Positions 48,696-59,554 of a DNA stretch of 64,000 nt are shown one piece after another (within the stretch, counting starts at the first letter, position 1; each line of letters opens with the position of its first letter). The stretch is from Omphalotus guepiniiformis. Lineage: Eukaryota; Basidiomycota; Agaricomycetes; Agaricales; Omphalotaceae. The stretch is from contig JAQOOI010000021.1 of NCBI GenBank assembly GCA_028554645.1, forward strand, positions 1,054,001 to 1,118,000. Reading direction: 5' to 3'. The notes below the pieces were generated by a model that was not told where the DNA came from, made no database searches, and saw only the letters and a list, made by a program, of their open reading frames with translations. Position numbers and translations under genes: made by a program.

Positions 48696-49377
48696 CAAGG
48701 TAGATGTTCATCCCATGAACAGGTTGAAACTCAGGCTAACTTTTTGTCAGCATATTGTACATGAAGTTGTCACACAGTTTTGGACTCAAGGGAAATAATT
48801 AGTACCATCTCTGGTTAGGATCAACTGCGGTAAGGTTTGCTACCCTTACGCCCAAAGCTCATCTCCATCCTACCGTTGTACGATAAAGCTGTAAAAAGAT
48901 CTTGAACAGTTCTGCATGTAATTTGTATTATTGTATACCTGAATATGATCCCGATTGATGGTCTCGGCAGTACAGCACTACGTTTCTCGTCTCCTCATCA
49001 GGCTCTCGAAATCTGGGAATAGACTTGTGGCGATGGGTGTCTGCTCAAGTCTCATTTTACTGGCGAAGCAATGGGCATGGCTAGATTATTTAGATGGAAA
49101 TGTCCGCTTAAAAACACCGCGGCACATATACTGTACATACAAGGCATTAGATGGTGAGCCTCGATGTGTCAGCTCAACACATCAGGAGGGGACCAGAGGG
49201 GATTTGGCGCGTCAGTGGCAAGTGCGCTGCTTCTGCTTCTGGGTCAGAACCTCCGGCTTCGTGGCCGGTATCTGCCGGAGATCTCCGAGACCACTGAAAC
49301 TATTCCTTCCCTCTGCTTTCCTGTACCATCATCAATTTCAATCTTCATTTGACGAATATCCTTTCTCTCTGTTCGAA
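48696..49377. other. Intergenic: F-box gene 3' end and profilin promoter
   Basis: No gene seen. A 155-codon plus frame at 48955-49422 runs into the profilin first exon out of frame and has no motif. Confidence 0.55.
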
Positions 49378-49926
49378 ATGTCCTGGCAAGGTCAGCTAGA
49401 AAGGGTTTTTGATCTCAACTGACCGAAATGCTGACTCACTTTGTGATCTAGCATACGTCGACAACAACCTCGTCGGAAGTGGCAAAATCGCCAAAGCCGC
49501 CATCCTTGGTCAAGCTGGAGGTGTATGGGCAGCGACACCCGGATTTGATGTAACTCGATATTCTCGTTAGCTCAATGTTGATTCTGACGACTTGGACAGC
49601 TGTCAGCAGCAGAGCAGAAGGCGGCTACAAACGGTTTCCAGAACCCCGCGCAAGTGCAGGCGTCGGGGCTGACACTCGCTGGTATAAAGTACATTGCTTT
49701 ACAGGCCAACGACCGTAGTCTTTACTTGAAGAAAGGCGTGCGTACTATGACTTCTAAACCAGATCGCTGTTATCAACTCTGTATTTTTCCCTAGGCCGAC
49801 GGGGTAGTCGTGGTCAAGACGAAGCAAGCTGTGCTCGTTGCCACATATAATGCACCCGTCCAAGCCCCGGAAGCAACGACCGTTGTTGAGGGCCTTGCCG
49901 ATTATCTGATTGGGGTAGGCTACTAG
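49378..49926 (+). CDS. PFY1: Profilin
   Basis: Four exons (49378-49390, 49452-49549, 49600-49737, 49795-49926) encode 126 residues, the normal profilin length. It starts [15 protein letters not shown], continues [17 protein letters not shown] and [23 protein letters not shown], and ends with the actin-binding segment [13 protein letters not shown]. Profilin binds G-actin and poly-proline, feeding formin-driven filament growth. The first exon is four codons plus one base. The sequence just before the start is CT-rich (ctttctctctg), typical for strongly expressed fungal genes. Confidence 0.97.
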
Positions 49927-50649
49927 AGGAGAAGAAACCAGCAGTGTATCTCTCGGTGGTTTGGACATGATTGATTAAATAAACTAATTTCTGGCGCTGT
50001 GTTCTGACGGATCTTCATTTTAATGACAACTTTTATCTCTTCACAACATCCAGTGACGGTTTGGCGACATCCCTCCTGCTATCTTGCGAGTACCAACCCT
50101 TGGTCCAAGAGACACGGGTGTATCGTGTGAATACCAGTTAGTCTCAGACTCGTACGTTCATGCCGCTGTATTCTGTGCTTAGGCGGATGCTGGGGTGTCT
50201 TGTACCTCTACTACTAATCACGTTTGTGTTGGATCGAAGAACATAATCATGTTACATCCTTCGTCTTAATCTACAAGGTCAAGGAGAACCTGGATGAAGG
50301 ATCGATTAACTTTTCCTTACTCTACGCGCTCGCGCGCGTAATTTCGAAACGTACATATATGACGCGCTAGATCACGTGCGTATCTATCACGTCCACGTGA
50401 TGCCTTCTACTCTTTCTTAAAGTTAATACTAATAGACTATAGCAGTTTCAAGACTTCTATGATTGGATTATAAGTAGATATGTATCCAAAAGATGGTAGT
50501 GTAACAACAACTACTGTATGCTTATCAAGGAGGTATTATAACAGACCATTTTACAATCCATATAAGTATCCAATAAAGTATGGTGATTGGCAACTGTACG
50601 GGCTTGTGTACTGTATGAGCGTTCACACCATTAGAGTTTGAATTGTCTA
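49927..50649. other. Intergenic: convergent 3' regions
   Basis: No gene. It contains the CACGTG inverted repeat and a gcgctcgcgcgcg patch at about 50325-50340. Confidence 0.55.
50371..50401. repeat. Inverted repeat with two CACGTG cores
   Basis: ATCACGTG at 50371-50378 and CACGTGAT at 50394-50401 are reverse complements separated by 15 bp. They lie between the 3' ends of two convergent genes, so a promoter role is not obvious. Confidence 0.6.
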
Positions 50650-51871
50650 TCATGTTCCCGGAGACCTGACTCGAACCCGAGCTTGTTCAACCGCTCTATA
50701 TATGTCCGAAGATGCGGTCTCTTTGAGCGTAAACGCGGAAATGATTGCAGGGATAGCATCTCGGGTCAAAAGTGTCTGAGGAGTATTACTCTCGTGTGTT
50801 GATCCGGAATGCGGTTGTGAGCTTTGAGAAGAGCTCGAATGTGAAGATGAAGTAGGCGGTACTGACGATGACGTCGTTTGGGAAGGAGGTGGAGGTAGAG
50901 ATTTTGGTGCGTAGTCTTTGTATATCGTATCAAGCAAATCACTAGGTTCTGATATGACATATCCTTGTTTGATGAGGGCATTGAGATATTGAGAGGCCCG
51001 ATACGCTAAGCATGACCTTGAATACACCAGTGGACTATGAAATCGAAAAAACACACCTCGGTAATGAGACCAAGATCTCCAAACACAGAAGAAAAAAGGA
51101 AGATTAGGTATGATCGCTGGGAAAGACAGTTCATTGAGGAATTCATTAAATGTAAATGGTCGTGACCACTTACGAACTAATGCAAACGGTGCAGTAAGAG
51201 GAGCAATAATCATCCACATCCAGAAGCCCTTTCTATGACGAGGTTCTCGCGACTCGACGAGTAATTTCAGGTGAGAAAGTGAAGCCTCACCGGAATACAC
51301 TGACGGTGGATAGAGGAGGAATATCTGAGAAATACGCTCAGCACACGACCAAAATATAAACGAACGATTATAACCTTTTCATTACCCTCAATGCTCTTGT
51401 CGCCCCTGAAATCTGGATGTCTGATAGTCGGGCCTAACGAAGGATCCACTCCTTTTAATGCAAGCTCCTCGAAATCTATTCGGTCCACGATACGTTCACC
51501 GCCTTGAAACACTTTCAGCTAACATCGACATCAGTGAGGATACAGGTAAACAGGTTGGTCAAATTAATCACCTTCCAGCTTCCCTCTGGTGCCTTGCCAA
51601 AATTCGTCCAGGTCTTAGCCGCCTTTCCTTGAATCCAGGTCACCCAGCCGCCTTCAGGCCTCCACCTCGACTTTCTTTCCGAACTGCTTCCTTCTTCATT
51701 GGCGACTAAGCGTGCCTGTTTAGATAGATGAACTTGAAAGTGGTAGTATGTTAGCGATGTTTTGAGATTTTTGGGCCTCGTCCGATCCGGTGAAGGCAGA
51801 AGTTTTGAAGGTCGGGTGATAGGAAGAGAGATAATTCGTTGCGCTGATTGCACAATCCTTGAGCTGGCCAT
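50650..51871 (-). CDS. Mitochondrial K+-H+ exchange-related protein
   Basis: About four exons. The N-terminus MASSRIVQSAQRIISLPITRPS is a likely mitochondrial presequence, followed by the family-typical LTYYHFQVHLSK and ESRWRPEGG-type motifs (here KSRWRPEGGWVTWIQGKAAKTWTNFG). The middle reads KVFQGGERIVDRIDFEELALKG. Helices follow: KGFWMWMIIAPLTAPFALV and FPAIIPNLPFFFCVWRSWSHYRG, the hallmark of the Mit_KHE1 family linked in yeast to mitochondrial K+/H+ exchange. After YLNALIKQGYVI the tail is Ser/Gln-rich and ends VRVRSPGT. The first intron ends at a ttag acceptor near 51526. It diverges from eIF3i, with 218 bp between the starts. Confidence 0.88.
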
Positions 51872-52089
51872 AGCAGATCACTCTGCCCAGGAGAGAGCTA
51901 CGCGTGAAGAGAACGAAAAGATGGCCGAGCACGACTGAAGTTGGGAAGAAGTTAAGCAGGTATAGTAACGGGTCGAACGCGTCTGCGTCCGGCAGGCTGT
52001 CGACATTACGCATACCAGCACGTGGCAACCATTTCGGACGCGAAAAAGTTTGCACTCATAATATTCTTCGTTCTCCCATCCACATAAAA

Positions 52090-53414
52090 ATGGTGCGCAA
52101 GGTGCCGATGTTCTCGCTTACAATACTCACATATATCATGCTATAGAGGCCAATATTGCTACAAGGTTCATATTTCGATGCGCTTGCGATGAAAAATAAC
52201 TCAAGATATCTGTAATTAGGCCATGAACGATCCTTGACACAAATCAAGTTCAACCGCGAAGGCGACCTTTTGTTTTCATGCTCAAAAGACCATGTCATAA
52301 ACGTATGGTACACACACAACGGTGAACGACTGGGGACATACGACGGTAACAATGGGACAGTATGGACAGTAGATGTTGATTCAGAGTCAACCTAGAAATT
52401 CTCTGCTATGCCTTCATCTGAGCAAGTTTAAATGTGTATAGCAGAGTCAATGTTTATGGTATCCGGTGCAGCAGATAATACCCTGCGACTGTGGAATGTC
52501 GCAACCGGAAAGTGCCTTTACACTTGGGAATTCCCTACTGCCGTCAAAAGAGTTGCGTTCAGCGAGGACGATAAACAAGTCGTGTGCATCACGGAACAAA
52601 GAATGGGCCACCAGTGTGCAATCCGAGTGTTCAATATTAATAGAAATGGGGATGGGACAAAGCGTACGTCGGTTCACTTGATGACTCCTTCAATTCCTGA
52701 GAGGTGGTTGCAGAATCAAAAGAGCCTGCACACATGTTCAATCCCATCGGGTCAAAAGCTACCGTCTGTGCGTTCACTGCGCAGCCTGGTATCATCATCA
52801 CGGGCCACGAGTCTGGAAAAGTTGCACTATTCAATTTCAAAACGGGCGAAGAAATAGATAACAACGAGCGTGCACACGGTGAAGTGGTGACGGATCTCCA
52901 GCTCAGCCCCGACAGGACATACTGTATTACTAGCAGCAAGGATAAATCCGCCCGGGTGTGTTTCAAATCTGGAGCCCTCCTAGCACGTTTCTGACCCTCC
53001 TAAAAGATACACGACACAAAAACCCTCATGGTCATCAAGACTTTCACTACGGAAACACCTTTGAATAGTGCTGCTCTTGCTCCAAACAAACCCTACGTTC
53101 TTCTCGGTGGAGGTCAAGAGGCGATGAGCGTCACCACAACATCTCTCCGACAAGGAAAGTTCGAGACGCGATTCTGGCACAAAGTCTTTGAGGAGGAGGT
53201 CGGTCGTGTCAAGGGTCATTTCGGTCCTATCAATACGTGTGTAGCTCTCGCCTTCTCCGGACGCTTGAACTAATTCTTCATTCATACGATTGCCGTTGAT
53301 CCTAAAGGCACCTGCTATGCATCAGGAGGAGAGGATGGTTTTGTTCGCGTGCATCATTTTGACGACTCGTACTTTAAAACGGAGCCGTATGGGGACCTTC
53401 AGATAGAAGACTAA
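52090..53414 (+). CDS. TIF34: Translation initiation factor eIF3 subunit i (Tif34)
   Basis: A seven-bladed WD40 protein of about 335 residues that joins eIF3b/g on the 40S ribosome. Exons: 52090-52092 (ATG only), 52147-52165, 52220 to ~52381, ~52442-52659, then from ~52716 on. Conserved parts are all present: [117 protein letters not shown] and [16 protein letters not shown]. Two junctions are abnormal: after VDVDSES (52382-52450) and after GPINT (53237-53287). No GT-AG choice restores the conserved frame at either, so the gene may be mis-sequenced, unusually spliced or decaying. See findings. Confidence 0.9.
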
Positions 53415-53690
53415 TGTATCATTGCTTGTATATTGTTCTTCTCTGCTGTACTACGCCGCCTCACGGTCTTCACTTACTATTGTGGACACAAACTTGAGAA
53501 AGCTGAAATTCTGTCAGACTCCTACAATTATTCAACGAGGTCTGTAGATATAACAATTGCAGCAAGGCTGCAGGGTGTATGGTAATTGAAGTTGGTGCAT
53601 GAGTACAGTAGGTTGCGAACGGGGAATATACGAAGACGAAAGAACAGAAATCAAGAATTACTCCGTGATTATTGTGACACTTTGAGAGAC

Positions 53691-56600
53691 CTAACTCATA
53701 GCAAGCGTACCCTGCCCACGCTCAGGATCCGTCATCCTATGTACACGGACAGTTGGGCCAACATGTATATTGTTCATATCCTGCGGAGTAATCAAGATGT
53801 ACTGTTTCTTGTCCGACTGGTTGGCCGTATCAATCTGTACCCATCACTGAATACAATTAGAAGGCAAGACCAACGGCAATAACCCACCATCATTTTCATG
53901 CTAATACGACGGTTGACAGCATCCATGAATACGTCGAATTCGTCTGGGAGTATGATTTAAAAAATCAAAGAGGTGTCCAAGAGCACAAATTACAACTAAC
54001 CTAAACATCTGAGAGGGCAGCCAATAGATTCCCATAGAGAAAGCAGAAGACAGATGGTGGAGAATGATTTTTCGCCCCCACTAAGAGATCGAGGATCTTT
54101 GTCTCGAGATACACCTTGTGTACCCAGTTGGTCATCAGTTTGCACCTACAGGACTTAAGTGGTTTGCGACCAGGAAAACAAGGAATGGACGAACTTTAAG
54201 GCTGAGTGTCTCGTCCTGGTGATTGAAGAGAATGTTGCCATAATAACCACGCTGCGAGAGATTATACCGAAAGACCATCTTGCAACGAAGGGCGATATGT
54301 CGTCTAAACTCCTGCCACCGAGACAGTCGTGCAGTTAAAGAGTCCCGCAAAATCTATATATTATAGGATGAGCTAGGGTATTATAAGTTAGGGGAAAGAA
54401 ACTCGCCTGAGTGAGGGCTAGCATCTGTTTCAAATCTCGCTTAGCAGTGTCGAGTTTCGTTTTCGTCCTGTTGACTTCGATAGTCATTTCCTCAACAGTT
54501 GTACCTTGCTTGGTTATATATGGCTTAGCTGAAGTAGTATTCATAATGCATTCCACTTGCTTGCGCTCCCGTTCCCTGAGGGCAGTCTGGACAGATTGAA
54601 TTATCCTCTGGATTTCATCAGGTTCACGAGATGTCTCTATGCGTTCGTGCCAATACTCGGTAGCTTTTACGGTGAAGTCCTGCGAGGATTTAACAGATGA
54701 TAGCCATGCTGCAACTCTGAGGCTCACATTGAACTCCACCTGGAGGACCTCCACGACTTTTTCTGCTGCTTCGTGCTGCTTCTTCTCCTTATCAAGTTTC
54801 GCTTCATAGAATTCTATATCGTTCTGGGCTTTTAAGCGTTTCGCTACAACTGCCTCGATTTCCGTCTAACGTTTCGTCAGTGCAAGGTTCAATGGCTCTG
54901 GATGTATGAAAATGTGGCTGACGGTGATGGCGTTTTCTCTTCCTCGAAATTCATCCCTTTGTCCCTTAACTTGATTGGCTTCTTCAAGAAGCTTCTTGTT
55001 AGCATTGTCATGATCTAGCTTGGTTTTCTGAATCTCAGCAAACTGGCTGATCAAATTATCCTTCTCCTTTTCAGAATCCTGCATAGATGGATGAATATTT
55101 ATTGGTAAACTTTGAATTGTTGAAGCTTACATGTTTAGCGGCTTCAAGACCAGAAATATTGACAGGTAGGTCTTCATTGGCTTCATTTTGCAGCATCCGG
55201 ATGTTCTCCTTAGCTTTATTTTGCTGTTGAAGAGCAGTCTTCCTACTGGCCTGGATGGTCATCAGATACGAAGTATACTTAGTAGTTGCGTCTCAAACCT
55301 CAAATTTGGTCTGCTCCCGCCTAGCAGCCGCATATCGAGATCGAAGCTCCTCAAACTCCCGTTGTAGAGGAGCATACTGCGCTTCCAAATCTGCTAGTTG
55401 TCTCTCATAGTACCTAAGCAGCAGATATCAGCGAAATGATGTGTAAATCAAGATAGGAAATTAACATAGGACTCACTCTTTACGAGAAACATTATCTTCA
55501 TTTCGCAACATATGACTTCGTGGAGGCCTACCGCTGCCGAGAGGTGCACTTGCTCCGCCACCGTCTCTGAGAGAAAACTTATCAATGAACGCCAAACCGC
55601 ACTCAAGGAGACACGAACGGGAAACGTCTAACGTTGAACAAATCTGCGGTCCAAGCAGTGCCTCCCCCGTTATACTCCAACATCTTCTCGGCTTCTCTAC
55701 GCGTTTTTGCGAGTAGCATGCGCTCGATATTACGCTGATTAATGAAAATACGTTCAACGTGAGGATCTGAAATCTGTATATGGATTTTTCAGTGCTGCAA
55801 GTTCGGCAATTGAAAGTTATGGAACAGACCTCCAATGCACGAAGAACGGTAAGCATGTTGGGATCTGGTTCCCCTTGACTGTAATCAAACAAGTCCTTTT
55901 CGTAGATGATGATGAGGTTGCCGCGACTGCACAAGTTGTCATTGAACTGCGTCAGACTCCAGCGACCAAAGGTACGCACTTTTCAGACCTGTCAAGCAAC
56001 TGCTTCAAGGCGTCGCGGTCCCGCGCATCCGTGATCGCAAAGGCCGTCAGTATGCCACTGAGCTGTTGCCCAAGAATATCGGCCCAAGTCTCTTGGTCTC
56101 TGACCTTGACGTGAATTCCGAGAGGGCCCAGAGGTACATCTCCGTGCCACCGCATTGATTGGATTTTCGCAAGTACCTGTGCCATGTTTCTTCCGAAAGC
56201 GGCATACTTGTTGCTTTCCGATCGTTGCAATTCACCGATCGTGCCCTGGGTTTCCTCAATTCTCCTCTTCAGCGTCTTGAGCTCCTGTTCCTTGGCTTCG
56301 CCGTCGCTTTTGAAGGATTGGAGGTCCTGCCCAATCTGTGGTAGACGTGCTTCTATCTCCGTCAGTCGTACCTCGATCGCGTTCGCGCTATGCATAGCCT
56401 CATCCATTTTCCTCTGGTGTTCTTCACGCTTTGCCTGGGTATCTGCAGCCAGACGATTTGTTTCTTCGCGGATCTGTTCGTCAAAACTTGTAATCGTGCC
56501 CTCGCACTCTCGAATGTCCTTTTGAATCCTGCTAACGTCGGCCTGAGACGATGTCATGAGGTTCATGGCACATAATAGAGAAGGGGTCGGGACACACGTT

Positions 56601-58241
56601 ACAAGTTGCTATGACACTTTTGTTTTTCCTGATCTGATCTTTCAGCTGCTCACGACGCTCGTCCAAGTGATCTAGTGAGCCCATTGCGTTAAGCTCAGCT
56701 TCAAGTTGTTGGATTTTTGCTTCCGCATTCGCAAATCTTGTCTTTATGTTAGGAAACATCAGCATGGCAAACATTTGGGATCTTTATCAAAGAAAACCGT
56801 ACTTTGGCTTCCTGTTTGCCCTCCTCTATCTTAGGAAATCGGTTTGCAAGTGAAGTGGCAAATTCGATCTTCTCAGTTAGCTCTCTTTGCTTCTTGGCAA
56901 CATGGGCCCAAGCTAGCTCCTTCTTGAGTTCGTTCACTTTCTCCTTCTGTTGACGAGCCTTGGAGGCTTCTTGGAACTTCACAGTTGCTTCGTCGAAAGC
57001 TTGCTGAAGATCTGGTAAAGCCTCCTTTTTGAGTTGTAGGACGTTCATGGTGACCGTGATATTCTCGAGACAGGTCTCGTATTCAGTGGAAAGCTGAGAT
57101 AGCTGAGTACCGCGCAAGAAGAACTGTAGGTTGGTTCAGAAAGAGGACTTAGGTCGTCTCTGTTAAAAGGTTACCTTGTACTTGTCTTGCGGCGAAGACG
57201 CGCTCAAGAACTGCCTAGCAGCATCTGTGGAGTCCACGCATTGGTGAGAATGAACACGAAGCCACATTCAATCTAGACTTGCCTTGAGTCAAGACGTTCA
57301 TAGGATTATCCACTTGAATGTTCATGTGATCACAAATTGCGGCAAGCTCCTCTTTCTTGGAACTGATGGTACGACTGTCTTTGCTACCTCTGATCTTCCA
57401 TGTCGATTGGCCTTCTTTGGTGAATCTACGAGTGATGGAGATGGAACTGCCGTATTCCTTAGGCTTGTAGGCTTCTTCACCCTGATTTTTTAGGGTAATG
57501 GTAATTTCGGATGCGCTTGCGGATACCGATCAGCATCATCATTATTGAGACCTGATTAGAGTTTGGCTTACCCTTGGCCTTCACGGATGAAAGACTTGAG
57601 TCCGCTCCCACGACCTGTGGAATTGCTCTTGCCACCGAGAGCTATCGTAATTGCAGACAAAACGGCACTCTTGCCACCTGAAAGAATGATTTAGTTCTGC
57701 ACTTTACGGTTGGCCACGAGTAAAAGGCTCACTTCCGTTATGTCCTAAGAACGAGATGTCATCGAACTACTCGAGGTTATGCCACCCGAAAACTCACCAA
57801 TGATGAAGTTGATCTGGGGGCCAAACTGGAAGCTGAGATACTTATGACACATGAACTGGTGCATCTCGATACTCTCAATGATTCCATGGTCCGCGACTCC
57901 CTGGTTCTAATCAGGCCAAGATGAAACTGATATGATGAAAGACCACATACCCCTGCCACTTTTCGTTTCGCATTTACAGCTTTCTCTACAGCATCATGAT
58001 ATTGCTCCTCGAACTGAGCCTCGTCGAAATCTTCAGCCTTAGCGTCCTCCATTTCTTCGTCCTCATCGGAAGACTCGTGACTGGGGCGCGCCTTGCTTTT
58101 CCCCTTCTTCGTATGGGACTTCTGACGTTGATGCGAAGGCTCAACATCGCTGCCATCATCAGTACGGGCGCGTTTTGTCTCTGGAGACGCGTCTTGAACA
58201 CTCTCATCCTCGCTATCAGCAGTGACGCGCCGTTTCGCCAT
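53691..58241 (-). CDS. SMC6: SMC6 (Rad18), structural maintenance of chromosomes protein
   Basis: Many exons encode an ATPase of roughly 1150 residues. The N-terminal part is acidic and basic ([14 protein letters not shown]). The head starts [20 protein letters not shown]. The Walker A loop [21 protein letters not shown] is assembled from three exons, and [15 protein letters not shown] follows. Coiled coils surround the hinge, whose [18 protein letters not shown] begins near 56160. The C-terminal head has the signature [19 protein letters not shown] and Walker [16 protein letters not shown]. It ends [17 protein letters not shown] and [14 protein letters not shown]. With Smc5 it resolves recombination and replication intermediates. 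A cell-cycle-type promoter element lies just upstream. Confidence 0.95.
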
Positions 58242-58269
58242 GGTGGTCTGAATACAAAAGAGACGCTGG

Positions 58270-58283
58270 CACGTGCGACGCGT
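58270..58283. promoter_or_regulatory. E-box CACGTG and MCB element ACGCGT upstream of SMC6
   Basis: CACGTG at 58270-58275 and ACGCGT at 58278-58283 are both palindromes and lie 29-42 bp before the SMC6 start at 58241. ACGCGT is the site of the G1/S factor MBF in yeasts, which controls replication and repair genes. Both motifs are exact, but the regulation is inferred. Confidence 0.5.
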
Positions 58284-58658
58284 CAAATGTGCATGGTTAT
58301 GTAATTCACTCTTTGGTCTCGTTCTGACCATTCTTAAAACCCTGAAAACCTGGTCCGTGTATGCATCGTTGCTGAGCCTGACCGAATCGTATTCTAGATA
58401 AACAGTATGTATATAAATTGGAGGTTGGCACGGGAAATGTCAATCCATTAGGTTCTACGTACCGCACTGGCTCTACTATAGAAAGCATTTTAGATTTTTA
58501 CAGCTTGTCAATGCGCCTTCTTGATAGAGTTTTCCGTACCATGAACCTTGTATATTGCACACTCACACAACGAATGATTTTCGATGCTCAAACGCCGCAC
58601 AAGAAATGATTCGCCAAATTTGGCCAGCCAGCCTTGAAGCTTACCTCGAACAAACCTG

Positions 58659-58989
58659 ATGGGTCGAAGTGCAAAACTTCACAAGCGAGTCGTAAGTATC
58701 CTTAATTGAATTGTTCATTATAAACCTGTACTCAAAAGACGAGAATTTCACATAGCCTAAGAAAACTAAATCCTCTTCGACGTCTTCATCCACTCAGCCT
58801 GCCCAAAACGAGCAGCTACAGAACGCAAAAAAGAAAGCCAGTCTGAAAGATAAGGCGAAGGTTGGATCTGCATTGAGTACGCGGAAAGAGGGCGAACACG
58901 TTCTTGGAGGTGCCGATTATGTCTCGCTCATGATGGGAGGGAGGAAGAAGGCTAGAAAGGAGGCGACTAAATTGCCTCGAGATGAATGA
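58659..58989 (+). CDS. Small basic orphan protein (88 residues)
   Basis: Two exons (58659-58691 and 58756-58989) with a clean GT-AG intron give 88 residues: MGRSAKLHKRV, then a Lys/Ser/Thr stretch (KKTKSSSTSSSTQPAQ), a Lys-rich helix (NAKKKASLKDKAKVG), then a compact C-terminal motif EHVLGGADYVSLMMGGRKKARKE. The Lys/Arg content (about one quarter) and the GRSAKLHKR start suggest a nucleolar or ribosome-biogenesis protein, but I do not know the family. Neither exon alone is long, so it is easily missed. It diverges from SMC6, with 417 bp between starts. Confidence 0.7.
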
Positions 58990-59554
58990 GCTATCTTGCG
59001 GAAAACGGGTTTGTGTCGCTCTCTTCCCTATTTGTTACGAGCATATTAAAACTTAAACATGTCCTGTAGATGTCGCTTCGTGTTCGAGAACGTCATCTGA
59101 AATATTAAGCTGCTATAATGCATCTCATTCTGAATCACAGTTGTTCCTTGCGTCGCCTATCAGAGCCAACAACTGCGAGGTTGGTCACATTTCTACTGGC
59201 CTCTCCTGGCCTCTCATTGTGGTATCCTGATCATGGTTTTAATGCATGCAAGTACCCTAGTGTCGAAACTGATGGCAAAACCTTCATTCTCAAAAAAATA
59301 ATTGCTAGCAGATGATGGTTGAAAGCATCATAATATCGAATAATGTTACAACTGTTAATACAAAGATGTCTGGATAGCTGTAAAAGAGCGAAAGCTAGAA
59401 AGATGACAGTAAGACTATCCGTAAAGTGTGATGTCGCACTATAACGGACTCTTTGGAGTGTCGACGATGAACTGGCCAGCATCATCGCCGACGGACATAA
59501 ATAGCTTCATCTTCATCTTCACTACCACAACAGGGCTTATTGTGCAGCTGAAGC
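58990..59554. other. Intergenic: convergent 3' regions
   Basis: Between the 88-residue orphan and the type I membrane protein gene ends. No coding signal seen. Confidence 0.55.

Noticed and set aside
52360..52446. Canonical GT-AG introns in eIF3i from donors GTATGG, GTAGAT or GTTGAT to the gcagag acceptor
   Set aside because: All keep frame but delete 4-9 residues of a WD blade (VWTVDVDSE) that aligns without gaps to other eIF3i proteins.
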